Assembly (NCBI GenBank): GCA_017307505.1 | Contig: JAFKEE010000057.1 | Location: 1 to 64,000, forward strand | Direction of reading: 5' to 3' | Length of the DNA: 64,000 nucleotides | DNA from: Acidobacteriota bacterium | GTDB taxonomy: Bacteria > Acidobacteriota > Terriglobia > Bryobacterales > Bryobacteraceae | Shown here: one piece after another, positions 1 to 8,257 of the stretch | How the letters are laid out: the number at the start of each line of letters is the position of its first letter | Numbering within the stretch: the first letter of the stretch is position 1 | Notes under the pieces: generated by a model | Databases searched by the model: none | The model's input: only the letters and a program-made list of their open reading frames with translations | What the model was told of the DNA's origin: nothing | Made by a program: the position numbers and the translations under genes

Positions 1-277
1 GGATCCGTCGACGGCACATCGGATGCTCAACGGAGTCCCGCATGGCGACGACAGCCCGCGAAAGCCGATAAAGCCTTTTCGCCTCCAATTGGTAAGGCGG
101 ACCCCCAGGTCCGCGGTCGACCCCCTGGTCGACCACGCGGATCCGTCGCCGGCACATCGGATGCCCAACGGAGTCCCGCATGGCGACGACAGCCCGCGAA
201 AGCCGATAAAGCCTTTTCGCCTCCAATTGGTAAGGCGGACCCCCAGGTCCGCAGTCGACCCCCCTGGTCGACCACGC
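1..277. repeat. Tandem direct repeat, about 138 bp, two copies plus partial third
   Basis: Two near-identical units, 1-138 and 139-277, each begin with GGATCCGTCG and end with GTCGACCACGC. They differ by a few substitutions and one extra C near 260. A third unit starts at 278 but diverges after about 20 bases, keeping only a weak match to the CCCGCGAAAGCC segment. Translations in both directions mirror the repeat and resemble no protein family, so I treat it as non-coding. The left edge coincides with the window edge, so more copies may lie outside. The following 380-475 is extremely C-rich on the plus strand and shows no gene. Confidence 0.85.
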
Positions 278-473
278 GGATCCGCCTCGTCGTCCCATCG
301 TCCAGTGGCCCGCGAAAGCCCACAAAAGCGCCCACCCAGGCCCAGTCCCGGAGCGCCAGCGACGGGCTAGCCAGGCCATCCTCACCGGAGCGGCCCACCC
401 GCCTGCCCGCCCCAGCCCGCCAGTCGCCCAGCCCCGTACGAAGCCCCGTCCGCCCCCCGTCTCCGCCCCCTCC

Positions 474-830
474 CTACGCCATGGCGTGCGCCATCCGCTC
501 ACAGGAAGCAGCGCAGCGCTGGCAAATCTCCGCGCACCGCTTCATCAACTCGTCGGACTTGCCGATGCGCAGGCACGTCTCCGCGCAGGCCCGGCAGATC
601 CTGGCGCACACTCCGCACGTCTCCGCATGCCGTTCCGACGCGCGCAGCAGGAAGTTCGCGCTCGTCTGGCACATCTCGGCGCAATCCTGGATCAGGGTCT
701 GGTAGCCGGCCGAGGCGTGTTCGCCCCCCAGGGTCAGACAATGCGCGGCGGTTTCCACACAGATCGCGTGGCAGTCGATGCAGTTCGAACTGCACTCTCT
801 AATCTCGGCGGTCATCTTCTTCTCGTGCAT
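474..830 (-). CDS. Four-helix-bundle copper-binding protein (DUF326, Csp-like)
   Basis: The 118-residue product has 16 cysteines in repeated CxxxC and CxxC spacings (for example ECSSNC, CVETAAHC, CGVCARIC, CRACAETC, CQRCAASC), the hallmark of the DUF326/Csp copper-storage family. These cytosolic or exported four-helix bundles line their core with Cys thiolates and bind many Cu(I) ions. No signal peptide is visible, so a cytosolic Csp3-like role is most likely. The longest open frame reaches 1028, but the family start is the ATG at 828-830, preceded by AGAGGG on the minus strand. It is divergent from the phosphorylase gene, with about 200 bp of shared upstream DNA. Confidence 0.88.
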   Translation of the reverse strand: MHEKKMTAEIRECSSNCIDCHAICVETAAHCLTLGGEHASAGYQTLIQDCAEMCQTSANFLLRASERHAETCGVCARICRACAETCLRIGKSDELMKRCAEICQRCAASCERMAHAMA

Positions 831-1038
831 GGGTCCCTCTTCTGGATGGAATTTTGGGAATGCCCGGAGAAAACTCTTCACCCGGCGCATCCGGAGAGCC
901 GCAATACCGGCGCTCATCCGGTAGACCCTCCGGACCGCCCGCATGTTTCGCAGCCCGTCTTCTTTCTCGAAGCACGGCGCCGTTCCACACTGCGCGGCAC
1001 CGCCCTTCCGCAAGACTTTCGCTAGCATGGAAGCAGGG

Positions 1039-1866
1039 ATGTCAGCTCAGCAACAGCCGCCGCTTCTCCGGCACGACACAGAAGCGCCTCCGGCCTTGAC
1101 TGCCAGTGGTTTGATGGATTCTGTCAGGGAACTTCGTGGTTCCGGACCCTTCCGGCCGCCGGAAATCTGCGTGCTGGAGTTCGATGGCGATCTGACAGAC
1201 TGGCTGGTCGCGCAGGGGCGGGCCGTCCAACTCTCCGGCTGGCCGTGCTTCCACACGAAGATGTATGTCGTGGACTGCGAAGGCGTGCCCGTAGGAATCG
1301 TCGACCGCACCATCGGCGGCCCCTATGCGGTCCTGGTGGCCGAGCAGCTCCAGGCCGCCGGCGCCAGGCTGATCGTCGGACTCACCTCGGCCGGCCGGGT
1401 TTCGTCCGAGCTGCCGCTGCCGTGCCTCGTGGTCGCCACCTCAGCCATCCGCGACGAAGGCACCTCCTTCCACTACCTGCCCCCAGGCGAATCGGTGGAC
1501 GCCCCCGCGCAGATCGCCGGCCACTTCGCCGAAGCCTTGCGCGCCACGCGCTGGCCGGTGCGCACCGGCTGTGTCTGGACCACCGATGCCCCCTACCGCG
1601 AAACCGAAGGCGCCATTCTCTTCTGGCGCTCACGCGGCGTTCTGGCGGTGGAGATGCAAGCCGCCTCGCTATTCGCCTTCGGAGCCGCGCGGCAGGCCGC
1701 GGTTGCGGTGGTGGCCCGCGTCAGCAACGCCATCGACCACACGGGCGAACAGTTCGACACCGGCACGGAAGAGGACGGCTGGCAGGCACTGCTGGCGATT
1801 GCCAGGGCCGGCGCCGCTTATCTGGACGCCGGAGCGGCTTTACCGGGAAGGGAACTCCATGATTGA
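1039..1866 (+). CDS. Nucleoside phosphorylase family protein
   Basis: A 275-residue protein of the purine/uridine phosphorylase (PNP_UDP_1) superfamily, which cleaves nucleosides with phosphate to a base and ribose-1-phosphate. Visible features are the central VGLTSAG segment, a PYRET stretch, and AVEMQAASLFAF, matching the conserved E-M-E/Q-A nucleoside-binding element. A substrate cannot be assigned. The frame is open from 943, but the ATG at 1039 has GGAAG five bases upstream; ATG 1027 is the alternative. Its last 8 bp overlap the start of the methyltransferase gene, so the two are probably translationally coupled. A role in recycling SAH or thio-nucleosides from that methyltransferase is only inference. 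Confidence 0.75.
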   Translation: MSAQQQPPLLRHDTEAPPALTASGLMDSVRELRGSGPFRPPEICVLEFDGDLTDWLVAQGRAVQLSGWPCFHTKMYVVDCEGVPVGIVDRTIGGPYAVLVAEQLQAAGARLIVGLTSAGRVSSELPLPCLVVATSAIRDEGTSFHYLPPGESVDAPAQIAGHFAEALRATRWPVRTGCVWTTDAPYRETEGAILFWRSRGVLAVEMQAASLFAFGAARQAAVAVVARVSNAIDHTGEQFDTGTEEDGWQALLAIARAGAAYLDAGAALPGRELHD

Positions 1867-2593
1867 AGGCCCCGCTACCTTGCGCGCCAGCGTGCACGGT
1901 GCCTATTCCGCGGCAGCCTTGGATCCCGCCGCGAAACATCCGTTCCCCGTGGGCCGCGACTTTGCCGAAAGTGTCGGCTATCCCACCGAACTGCTCAGCC
2001 GGCTCCCGAACTCCGCGGCCGCCGCATTTGCCGGAGTATCCAACGTGGCGGTCACCGCGCCCGTCGAGGAGGGGATGACGATTCTGGACATCGGCTGCGG
2101 TGCCGGTCTGGACAGCCTCATTGCGGGCCGCCGCGTCGGGGCCGGCCGGGTCATCGGCATCGACTTCAGCGCGGCCATGCTGGCCCGCGCGCTGGAGGCA
2201 GCCAGGGACCACGGCGCCGCGAACGTCCACTTCGTGCAAGCTTCCGCGGAATCGCTGCCATGCCCCGACGCCTCGGTGGATCTGGCGCTCGTCAATGGCA
2301 TCTTCAATCTCAACCCCTTCCGGGCCGCGATCTTTCACGAACTGGCGCGGGTCGTGAAGCCCGGAGGCCGCGTAGCCGGCGCGGAGTTGATCGTCGGCGA
2401 CAACCTGCCTGAGGTTCTGCGGCAAGGCAGCGCGAACTGGTTCTCGTGAGTTGCGGGCGCGAAGGATGCAGTTGCATTCCTGGACGAATTCCGGCACGCC
2501 GGATTCCGGACGCCCCGCGTCCTCCGCACGTTGCGCAACGCCCGGACCAGGCATCCGGCCGTCTTGGCAGCGGAGTTTCTGGCGCAACGCTGA
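1859..2593 (+). CDS. ArsM-like SAM-dependent methyltransferase, candidate selenoprotein (TGA = Sec at residue 197)
   Basis: Class I methyltransferase with the SAM-binding motif LDIGCGAGLDS (about residues 77-87), a GRVIGIDFS acidic strand and a late VVKPGGRV motif. The N-terminal PVGRDFAESVGYP and FAGVSN segments belong to the short ArsM-like family. Conventional calling stops at TGA 2447-2449 after NWFS. The same frame then continues VAGAKD...AFLDEFRHAGF...RNARTRHPAVLAAEFLAQR to TGA 2591-2593, which is exactly the expected C-terminal part. The TGA falls where relatives have the Cys of the (W)F-x-C-[IV]-x-G-A motif, equivalent as I recall to an arsenic-binding Cys of ArsM. A hairpin follows at 2463-2481. 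The full product would be 244 residues. Selenocysteine insertion is inferred; a nonsense mutation or sequencing error is the alternative. Confidence 0.72.
2463..2481 (+). promoter_or_regulatory. Candidate bacterial SECIS element for the methyltransferase TGA
   Basis: AGGATGC (2463-2469) pairs with GCATTCCT (2474-2481) in a 7-bp stem with one bulged T. The tetraloop AGTT carries G as its second base. Counting the T of TGA as 1, the loop G and U are 25 and 26; in E. coli fdhF the SelB-contacting G and U are 23 and 24. Placement, bulge and loop G match the bacterial SECIS pattern. It lies inside the coding sequence, as bacterial elements do. Confidence 0.6.
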
Positions 2594-3201
2594 ACCCGGG
2601 CCCAAGGCCGCTCGAAGCTCGATCCCATCCTGCGCACCCAGGCCGAACTCCGGACTTGCGCCATAGGGCGCGAGTCCAAGGCGAACGCGAACACCGCCCT
2701 CAGCCCTCCGCTCCCGGCAGAGGGTCTCGATCCCGGGCAGACAGCAGGGCCAATCCGCCAGAAGCGTGCGGCCATTCGCCGGTGAATCACCCTGCCCCTG
2801 AATGGGCATTTCATCGTGGCCGGCATCCACCCAACGGGGCCGCACTTAGGGTGTGAGGCCGCATCCCACCCAGGAGACCGCAGTCAAATTGTGGGGTAGG
2901 ATTCATCCTGCGCGGAGCTTCAGCTCCGCCTGCTAGCTTCGTCGCAAGGACAGCCTGGGGCCCATAGCCATCGCCCCACTCATCACCCTGTGCCGCAGCC
3001 CGGCCACCGCATCCTCGGTGCCCATTGGCCGCCGGTTATCTCATCTTCCTCGACTGATTCAGGGGACAGTCGCATGCGATGAAACAGGGTGAGTCTGCCT
3101 GTTCAAATATCCTCAGTTTTAGGATCGCAAGAAATTGCAACGGATGGCTGAAAGACCACACAGTGTAACGGCTAGGCGGAGTAGAATGTCTGAACTGGGC
3201 T
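2594..3201. other. Intergenic stretch with one hairpin, no supported gene
   Basis: Open frames here are short and arginine/proline-rich and look like composition artefacts. A perfect 7-bp hairpin with a TTCA loop (GCGGAGC/GCTCCGC) sits at 2912-2929; without a T-run it could be a weak terminator or an extragenic palindrome. GC content falls visibly towards 3,100, entering the AT-richer island with the next gene. Confidence 0.5.
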
Positions 3202-4974
3202 ATGCCTTCTCGAATCACAGGCTATAGAGTGTTCATCGCAAGTCCCGGCGGGCTAATGCAGGAGAGGAATGCCTTTCGAAGGGTCATCCTTGAGGCAAAT
3301 GACGATGCTGTTTTTCGGCGGGCCTTATTCATCCCCGTAGGCTGGGAGGACACGCTAGGGGGTGTGGGACGCCCGCAGGGGCTCATCAATCAAGATCTTC
3401 GGGAATGTGATTACTTTGTTCTGTTGCTCTGGGATAGATGGGGGACTCCTTCCGGTCGCGAAGGTGAGTCCGGATATACTTCCGGCACTGAGGAAGAATT
3501 CCGGATGGCATTGCAATGTTTCAACGACTCGACACATCCACTGCGACAGTTAGTAGTATTCTTTAAGGCTGTTTCTCCGGACAAACTAAGCGATCCTGGT
3601 CCGCAATTGCAACGAGTTTTGGAGTTCAAACGCGAATTGGAAGCAAGCAAGGGGCTCCTCTTTCATACTTTTGACGAGATTGATGCATTCGAGGCGTTGT
3701 TGAGGAGGCATATTGCGAAGTGGCTGCGTGACCATGACCACGAGGAATGTGGCCAGACTGAGCTTCCTCCGTCCACGACCCGGACCCTGCTGGCTAGCAT
3801 TGATGGGGTGGCCACACCGAAGGCAAGCAATTCAAAAGCATCGGGAGAACTACAGGAATTTCTTGATGATGCCGAACGATTGGCCGACCAGGGGTTCCTC
3901 ACCGACGCTGAAGCAATTTATGCACGGTGTATTACAAAGTACCGTGACCCCGATGCCTTCAATAGATACGGAGTATTTCTACTTCGAAGCCATAGACTCC
4001 AACAGGCTGAGGTTATGTTTCAGCAGGTGGAGGCCCTGGCCGAAACCAGTGGGGAAAAGTGGTTGTCGACGGCTCTGATAAATCGAGGTTTACTGGCGAG
4101 AATTAAGCTAGACCTCGCATCTGCTGAATCCTTCTACTTTCGCGCGCTCGAGATCGATCGCAAGCTGGGACGAGAGAGAGGGATTGCGGCAGCACTCTGG
4201 AATCTTGGGGCTGTTGCGCAGTCTCGAGGCGACCTTAAACTAGCCAAAGACTACCATCTCGAGGCATTGGAAGTTGCAGAACGTGCACAATGGCTCAAAG
4301 GTGTGGCAACACAACACTGCCATCTCGGACTCCTCTACCTCAAGGAAGGTGATCTTGTCAGAGCTGAATCGACACTCAGTAAAGCACTCGATTGTGAACA
4401 GCGGCTTGGGCGTCTTGAAGGGGTGGCCGACGCGTGCAGCGGGCTCGGGCTGGTCTTTCAGTCCTTAGGCGAGTTGGAAAAGTCCGAGGCGATGCATAAG
4501 AGGGCACTGATGCTCAACGAGCAACTCGGACGACTAGCTGCGGTTGGAGATCAGTACGCTGATCTCGGTATTGTCTATCTCAAACGAGGTGCTCTGGCGG
4601 AGGCTGAACTTGCGCTGAGAAAAGCAATGGAGGTCAGCGAGAGATCAGGTCGTGATAGTGCAATTGCCAATGTTCATAACTGTCTGGGCTTGGTTCTAAA
4701 GGAGAAGGGTGACTTGGCTGCCGCTGAAAAGATGCATTTCACGGCACTCCGCATATATGAGCGGCTCGGCTTGCGTGACTACCAAGCAGACCAGCACAGT
4801 CATTTGGGGAGCATCCTGGAGGCCAAAGGCCGGATCAGCGACGCCCTGGATTCTTGGCGAACCGCGGCAAAATTGTATAAAGATGTTCACCAGAACAGCA
4901 AGGCTGAACTTCTTGACTGTTGGGCGATCGCGCTAACCGGGCACGGACTTACTTCGACGGAAGCGGCGAGTTGA
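3202..4974 (+). CDS. DUF4062-like N-terminal domain fused to TPR repeats
   Basis: 590 residues. Residues 1-180 (YRVFIASPGGLMQERNAF, an acidic DLRECDYFVLLLWDRWGTP segment and a GTEEEF turn) resemble DUF4062 and related Rossmann-like effector domains, which are commonly fused to NTPase or repeat modules. From about residue 215 to the end there are at least seven 40-residue tetratricopeptide repeats (for example ALWNLGAVAQSRGDLKLAKDY), as in the sensor ends of NB-ARC/TPR proteins. No NTPase domain or signal peptide is seen. Base composition is clearly lower in GC than the neighbours and the flanks are gene-poor, which suggests acquisition by transfer. A defence or signalling role is possible but unproven. 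The start ATG has only a weak Shine-Dalgarno sequence. Confidence 0.8.
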   Translation: MPSRITGYRVFIASPGGLMQERNAFRRVILEANDDAVFRRALFIPVGWEDTLGGVGRPQGLINQDLRECDYFVLLLWDRWGTPSGREGESGYTSGTEEEFRMALQCFNDSTHPLRQLVVFFKAVSPDKLSDPGPQLQRVLEFKRELEASKGLLFHTFDEIDAFEALLRRHIAKWLRDHDHEECGQTELPPSTTRTLLASIDGVATPKASNSKASGELQEFLDDAERLADQGFLTDAEAIYARCITKYRDPDAFNRYGVFLLRSHRLQQAEVMFQQVEALAETSGEKWLSTALINRGLLARIKLDLASAESFYFRALEIDRKLGRERGIAAALWNLGAVAQSRGDLKLAKDYHLEALEVAERAQWLKGVATQHCHLGLLYLKEGDLVRAESTLSKALDCEQRLGRLEGVADACSGLGLVFQSLGELEKSEAMHKRALMLNEQLGRLAAVGDQYADLGIVYLKRGALAEAELALRKAMEVSERSGRDSAIANVHNCLGLVLKEKGDLAAAEKMHFTALRIYERLGLRDYQADQHSHLGSILEAKGRISDALDSWRTAAKLYKDVHQNSKAELLDCWAIALTGHGLTSTEAAS

Positions 4975-5546
4975 GCGGCAATTCCTACCAAGCGAAATGA
5001 TTGAAGAGGTTTTACGCCCCAGGTGTTGCAGAGAATCGCGGACGCTTGTGAAACTCCTGGTTGAGTTGGGCGCGGCTTGCGATAGGTACCAGGACGAGGC
5101 GATGGGGAACTTGCAACTAAAGCGGGTTCCTTCCTATTCAGCAACGTCCGAAACTGCAATGACGTACGTCGCCTCAACTGTCTCCTCCTTCACCGGAGCC
5201 ATGCTTCGGAGTACGCGTTCATTTGACCGACAGGGCCACTCGGAAGGGGCGCCAGCCATCTTATACCTCCTAATCCCACACGGGCTCATTGGCCAGCTCC
5301 GGGTGGGATCCAGATACGGACCCCGAATCGCGGCATCGAACGTCCCTCACTCTCGGCATCTGAATGCCTCGCCCATGATGAAACATCGGTCAGTCAAAGC
5401 GCGCATCCCAGGCGAAACCTCGTTTGTGTATTCCGGTAATCACCTTCACGCACACCGGGGCCACACACGCTGCAAGACCCGTATCAACGCCCCTATAGGC
5501 AACAGATCTTGTGACGCCCAACCGCGCGTCCCTACGTCAAAAGGCA
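4975..5546. other. Intergenic stretch without a supported gene
   Basis: Several overlapping frames exist on both strands, but none has a family-like translation or a good ribosome binding site. I see no tRNA, inverted repeat or transposase remnant. Confidence 0.5.
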
Positions 5547-5816
5547 ATGCAGTACCGGACGGTTACCATCCTGGCCGGGATCTCGCTCCTCGACGTGTGC
5601 GCGGCGCTGGACCAATTGGAGACGCACGCGGCGGACACGCCGGCCCGGAAACTGGCGGGCTGGATGCACTCTTCTCAAACTCCGGACGAGGCAATCGCCG
5701 CGTTCCATCCCGCCTCACCGTCAAGAAAGATGGTTCTCCTCGACGATGGCCGCACCCGCGACACAATCCTGAAGGCAGCGCAGGACGCTGACTTGGGCCG
5801 ATTCGTGGAGAACTGA
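5547..5816 (+). CDS. Small hypothetical protein
   Basis: Possible 89-residue protein beginning MQYRTVTILAGISLLDV. The frame is open from GTG 5511, but ATG 5547 has AAAAGG just upstream. Composition is balanced and more protein-like than the surrounding frames (hydrophobic start, then charged helical segments, ending DADLGRFVEN). I do not recognise a family. It lies in a gene-poor accessory stretch with no operon partner, so it may be spurious or a remnant. Confidence 0.35.
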   Translation: MQYRTVTILAGISLLDVCAALDQLETHAADTPARKLAGWMHSSQTPDEAIAAFHPASPSRKMVLLDDGRTRDTILKAAQDADLGRFVEN

Positions 5817-6140
5817 TCAGCCCGCCCCAAAAACCACCCACTGTGAACCGTTGAGCGCGAATGGCTGGATGCCCCTGCCCGGATCAGCCTCGTCGCGAGA
5901 TCGGCCCGCGCGGGATGGTCCAGGCCGCCGAAGCCGCTGTCCGCCCCCGCCCGTGAACCAGAGCACGCCTCTGATGCGTTCCAGGAACCCTGCTCCACCC
6001 GCACCCAAAGACTTGTCTCCGGATGAGGGGAAGTTCGTCAGGAATTTACTCTATTCCTCGCCGTAATTCTTTCTACATTCAGCGTGGAAAAGCGGCAACA
6101 TTCTGCGCCAACACTGAGACCGCATCGCGCCCGCACGGCC
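5817..6140. other. Intergenic stretch without a supported gene
   Basis: No convincing coding frame, RNA gene or repeat is seen. The short frames on both strands are dominated by arginine, proline and serine, as expected for random reading of GC-rich DNA. Confidence 0.45.
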
Positions 6141-6506
6141 TCACCGGAAAGGGGAGGCAGCTTTACGGTTGGAATGGCCCGCCCGCTCGAAAATAAACCC
6201 ATCCCAGCAGGCCCCTCCCGCGACCGTCCCAATCGCCTTGAACCGCCCGGAGAAGAAGAAGGCGTCATCGTCCGCAGCCAGCCCGGAGTAAGTCGGACCG
6301 TCCGGTTTCGCCAGTTGAATCATCCCTCCGTTCCACATGCGCACCAAGGCCGCCAGAAGATCGCGGCGGTAAACACTGCCTGCCACCAATGTCCGGATCG
6401 CCCTCTCCCATTCGTTCCATGGCGCTTCATACTCCTCGTCGATCGTGCGAAAGACGAGCGCCAGAATCGCGTAATCGATCTTGTCGGACAGAGCAGTGCC
6501 AGGCAC
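6141..6506 (-). CDS. Hypothetical protein, small accessory gene
   Basis: 121 residues starting at GTG 6506. The first 70 residues (DKIDYAILALVFRTIDEEYE, WNEWERAIRTLVAG, RRDLLAALVRMWNGGMI) read as a plausible soluble helical protein with balanced composition, unlike the shadow frames around it. The end, after residue 105, is less protein-like, so the reading frame may have been disturbed there. I do not recognise a family. The position beside the low-GC island fits an accessory gene. Confidence 0.45.
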   Translation of the reverse strand: MPGTALSDKIDYAILALVFRTIDEEYEAPWNEWERAIRTLVAGSVYRRDLLAALVRMWNGGMIQLAKPDGPTYSGLAADDDAFFFSGRFKAIGTVAGGACWDGFIFERAGHSNRKAASPFR

Positions 6507-7026
6507 GCGGAGTTACCAGTCCTATCTAAAGATTGCCTCACCTCGGCGGCGTTGTCAATTACCGTAATGCGGATGTCAGACGCAATATAAGCGTATCTAG
6601 TTAGGTTTAATGCTGAATGCTAGGGAGATCCTGGAACTTCGCGCCGCGCAGAGTAGGAGGATGTCAAACGTCGCGCCCCATCTCGGCGCAAGCTGGAAAT
6701 GTTGCACCTTCCCTGCTGGATGACGCCGGAGACTGTGCTGCTTGAAATTGCCAATAGGGCATCCCGCCTGTTTGGCTCAGATAAGTTACTGAGATCTGTA
6801 ATTTGATCTGGCGAACCCTGGCTGGCTGAGGCATTGGTGATTTGCAGCCAATGAATCCCCCGGCCCCATCCACCCCCGTCGACTTCTCCCCCGTTTCCGC
6901 GCATTAAGCTTCTTTGATCACACGACTTCAAAAAAATTCTCACTCCTTAAAATCAATTAGTTACAGATTGTCATACCCGAAACCCTTGGTCTTCCCTCCC
7001 GACAATGGGTACAGAGGAAATTTCAT
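6507..7026. other. Intergenic stretch, AT-richer, no supported gene
   Basis: The stretch is visibly lower in GC, with several A/T runs near 6,900-7,000, and holds no convincing frame. The last 30 bases contain the GAGGAAA ribosome binding site of the next gene. A promoter is likely here but I cannot fix its boxes with confidence. Confidence 0.45.
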
Positions 7027-7506
7027 ATGCTCACCACCGAACCAGTCGATTGCGCCTTCCCCGAAATCGACCTCCTCACCCGCCACGCCCGGGTCGAAGA
7101 GGACAACATCATCACCGGACCCAAAGCCTCCGAAGTCACCACCTTCTGTGAGCGCAACGCCTACTACCTGAAAGTTCGTGCCGCCGTCCACGAACAGTTC
7201 CAGCCAGCCAACGTCTACCAGCACCTCCTCGCCGACCGCATCGCCGAATGCATCTGGCGCGCCGAACGCTACGCCTCCTTTGAAACCATCGCCCTCAACC
7301 TCCAGATCCAACGCGAGTGGGATCACACCAACCAGCTCGTCGCCAAACCCACCCCCGGTCTCCACGGCTGGCAGGGCTTCCACACCATGGACCCCGCCCA
7401 ACGCAAATCCCTCATGGAAGCCCTCAAGCTCGAGGAACGCTACTGGCGCCGCCATCGCGCCCTCGCCGCCGAACTCCGGCTCACCCAACGCACTTGCCCC
7501 AACTGA
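7027..7506 (+). CDS. Hypothetical protein paired with the STGPRT-motif gene
   Basis: 159 residues, soluble, without signal peptide or membrane segment. The ATG follows GAGGAAATTTCAT, a good ribosome binding site. The middle (YQHLLADRIAECIWRAERYASFE) and the end (ALKLEERYWRRHRALAAELRL) are helical and charged. No domain or catalytic motif is recognised. The next gene starts 40 bp downstream on the same strand with similarly C-rich third codon positions, so they probably form an operon. The pairing with a STGPRT-type protein suggests a shared role, but no function is known to me. Confidence 0.7.
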   Translation: MLTTEPVDCAFPEIDLLTRHARVEEDNIITGPKASEVTTFCERNAYYLKVRAAVHEQFQPANVYQHLLADRIAECIWRAERYASFETIALNLQIQREWDHTNQLVAKPTPGLHGWQGFHTMDPAQRKSLMEALKLEERYWRRHRALAAELRLTQRTCPN

Positions 7507-7546
7507 GCACCGAACCGGACCCGCGACACCCAAAAAGGACTCCCTT

Positions 7547-8257
7547 ATGCCCGCCACCCCAATCTCAGAAAAGCGCCTCGCCGCCAACCGGGCCAATGCC
7601 CGCAAATCCACCGGCCCTCGCACCGCCGCCGGCAAAGCGGCCTCCTGCGCCAACGCCCGCCGCACCGGAGCCTATGACGCCGGCCACCGCCTGCCCCCAC
7701 GCCTCGAAGCCCACTTCCGCGCCCTCGCCGAAGCGGCCACCCACTCGATCCTCGACCCCCAACGCCGCGCCCTCGCCTTCGAACTCCACATGCTCACCGG
7801 CCACGCCCGCCTCCACGAAAGCCGCGAACGCGCCCTCTTCAACGCCGGCTTCGAATACGGCCAGGGTGACGAAGGCCGCGCCACCCAATGGGTCCTCCGC
7901 CAGGTCGGCTTCATCCAGGCCCTCAACCGCTACGCCGGCTGGATCGAAGCCAACACCCGCCGCCTCCAACGCGCCCTGGACGTCCTGCCCGCCGAAACCA
8001 CTGATTCCACGGCACCAATCCCCCCACCCCAACCCCCGGCCACCACCCAGGCCACGGAACCCACGCCACTTTTTGAGGGAACGATCCCACCTCCAACCCC
8101 GCTCGAATCCGCCGCCCACCAGGAACCCAGGCCCGGTTTTGAGGGAACGAACCCACCGGCCGCCCCCTCGCCGGACCCGCCCGCACCGCCCAACCCGGAC
8201 CGCAACTCCGCCATTTCCTTGAGGTCCGCCGCCCCCCCTTGCTACCGTGAAGGAAGC
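7547..8257 (+). CDS. STGPRT-motif protein with no stop codon before folD
   Basis: Starts at an ATG after AAAAAGGAC. The N-terminus KRLAANRANARKSTGPRTA matches a basic motif widespread in acidobacterial and planctomycete hypothetical proteins; the following helical region (residues 45-145) is typical of that family. After residue 150 comes a proline-rich tail with two copies of an FEGT[IN]PP motif. No stop codon occurs: the frame continues unbroken into FolD, so translation from this start would give a 541-residue fusion ending at 9172. I end the entry where folD begins because folD has its own ribosome binding site. The function is unknown. Confidence 0.55.

Noticed and set aside
23-398. Open frames on both strands of the tandem repeat
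   Set aside because: The translations repeat with the DNA unit, have no start context and occur in both directions, as expected from a GC-rich repeat.
2447-2449. Frameshift as the cause of the methyltransferase interruption
   Set aside because: The C-terminal homology lies in the same frame as the N-terminal part, so no shift is needed; only one codon is a stop.
2446-2856. Separate gene starting at 2446 after the methyltransferase
   Set aside because: Its translation is Arg/Pro-rich and unrelated to any family, while the methyltransferase's own frame continues the family C-terminus to 2593.
5547-5816. Resemblance to a CRISPR-ring-nuclease-like (Csx/Cas_APE2256) start
   Set aside because: Only a short TILAGISLL segment is suggestive; there is no CRISPR array or cas gene in the window and the length is too small.
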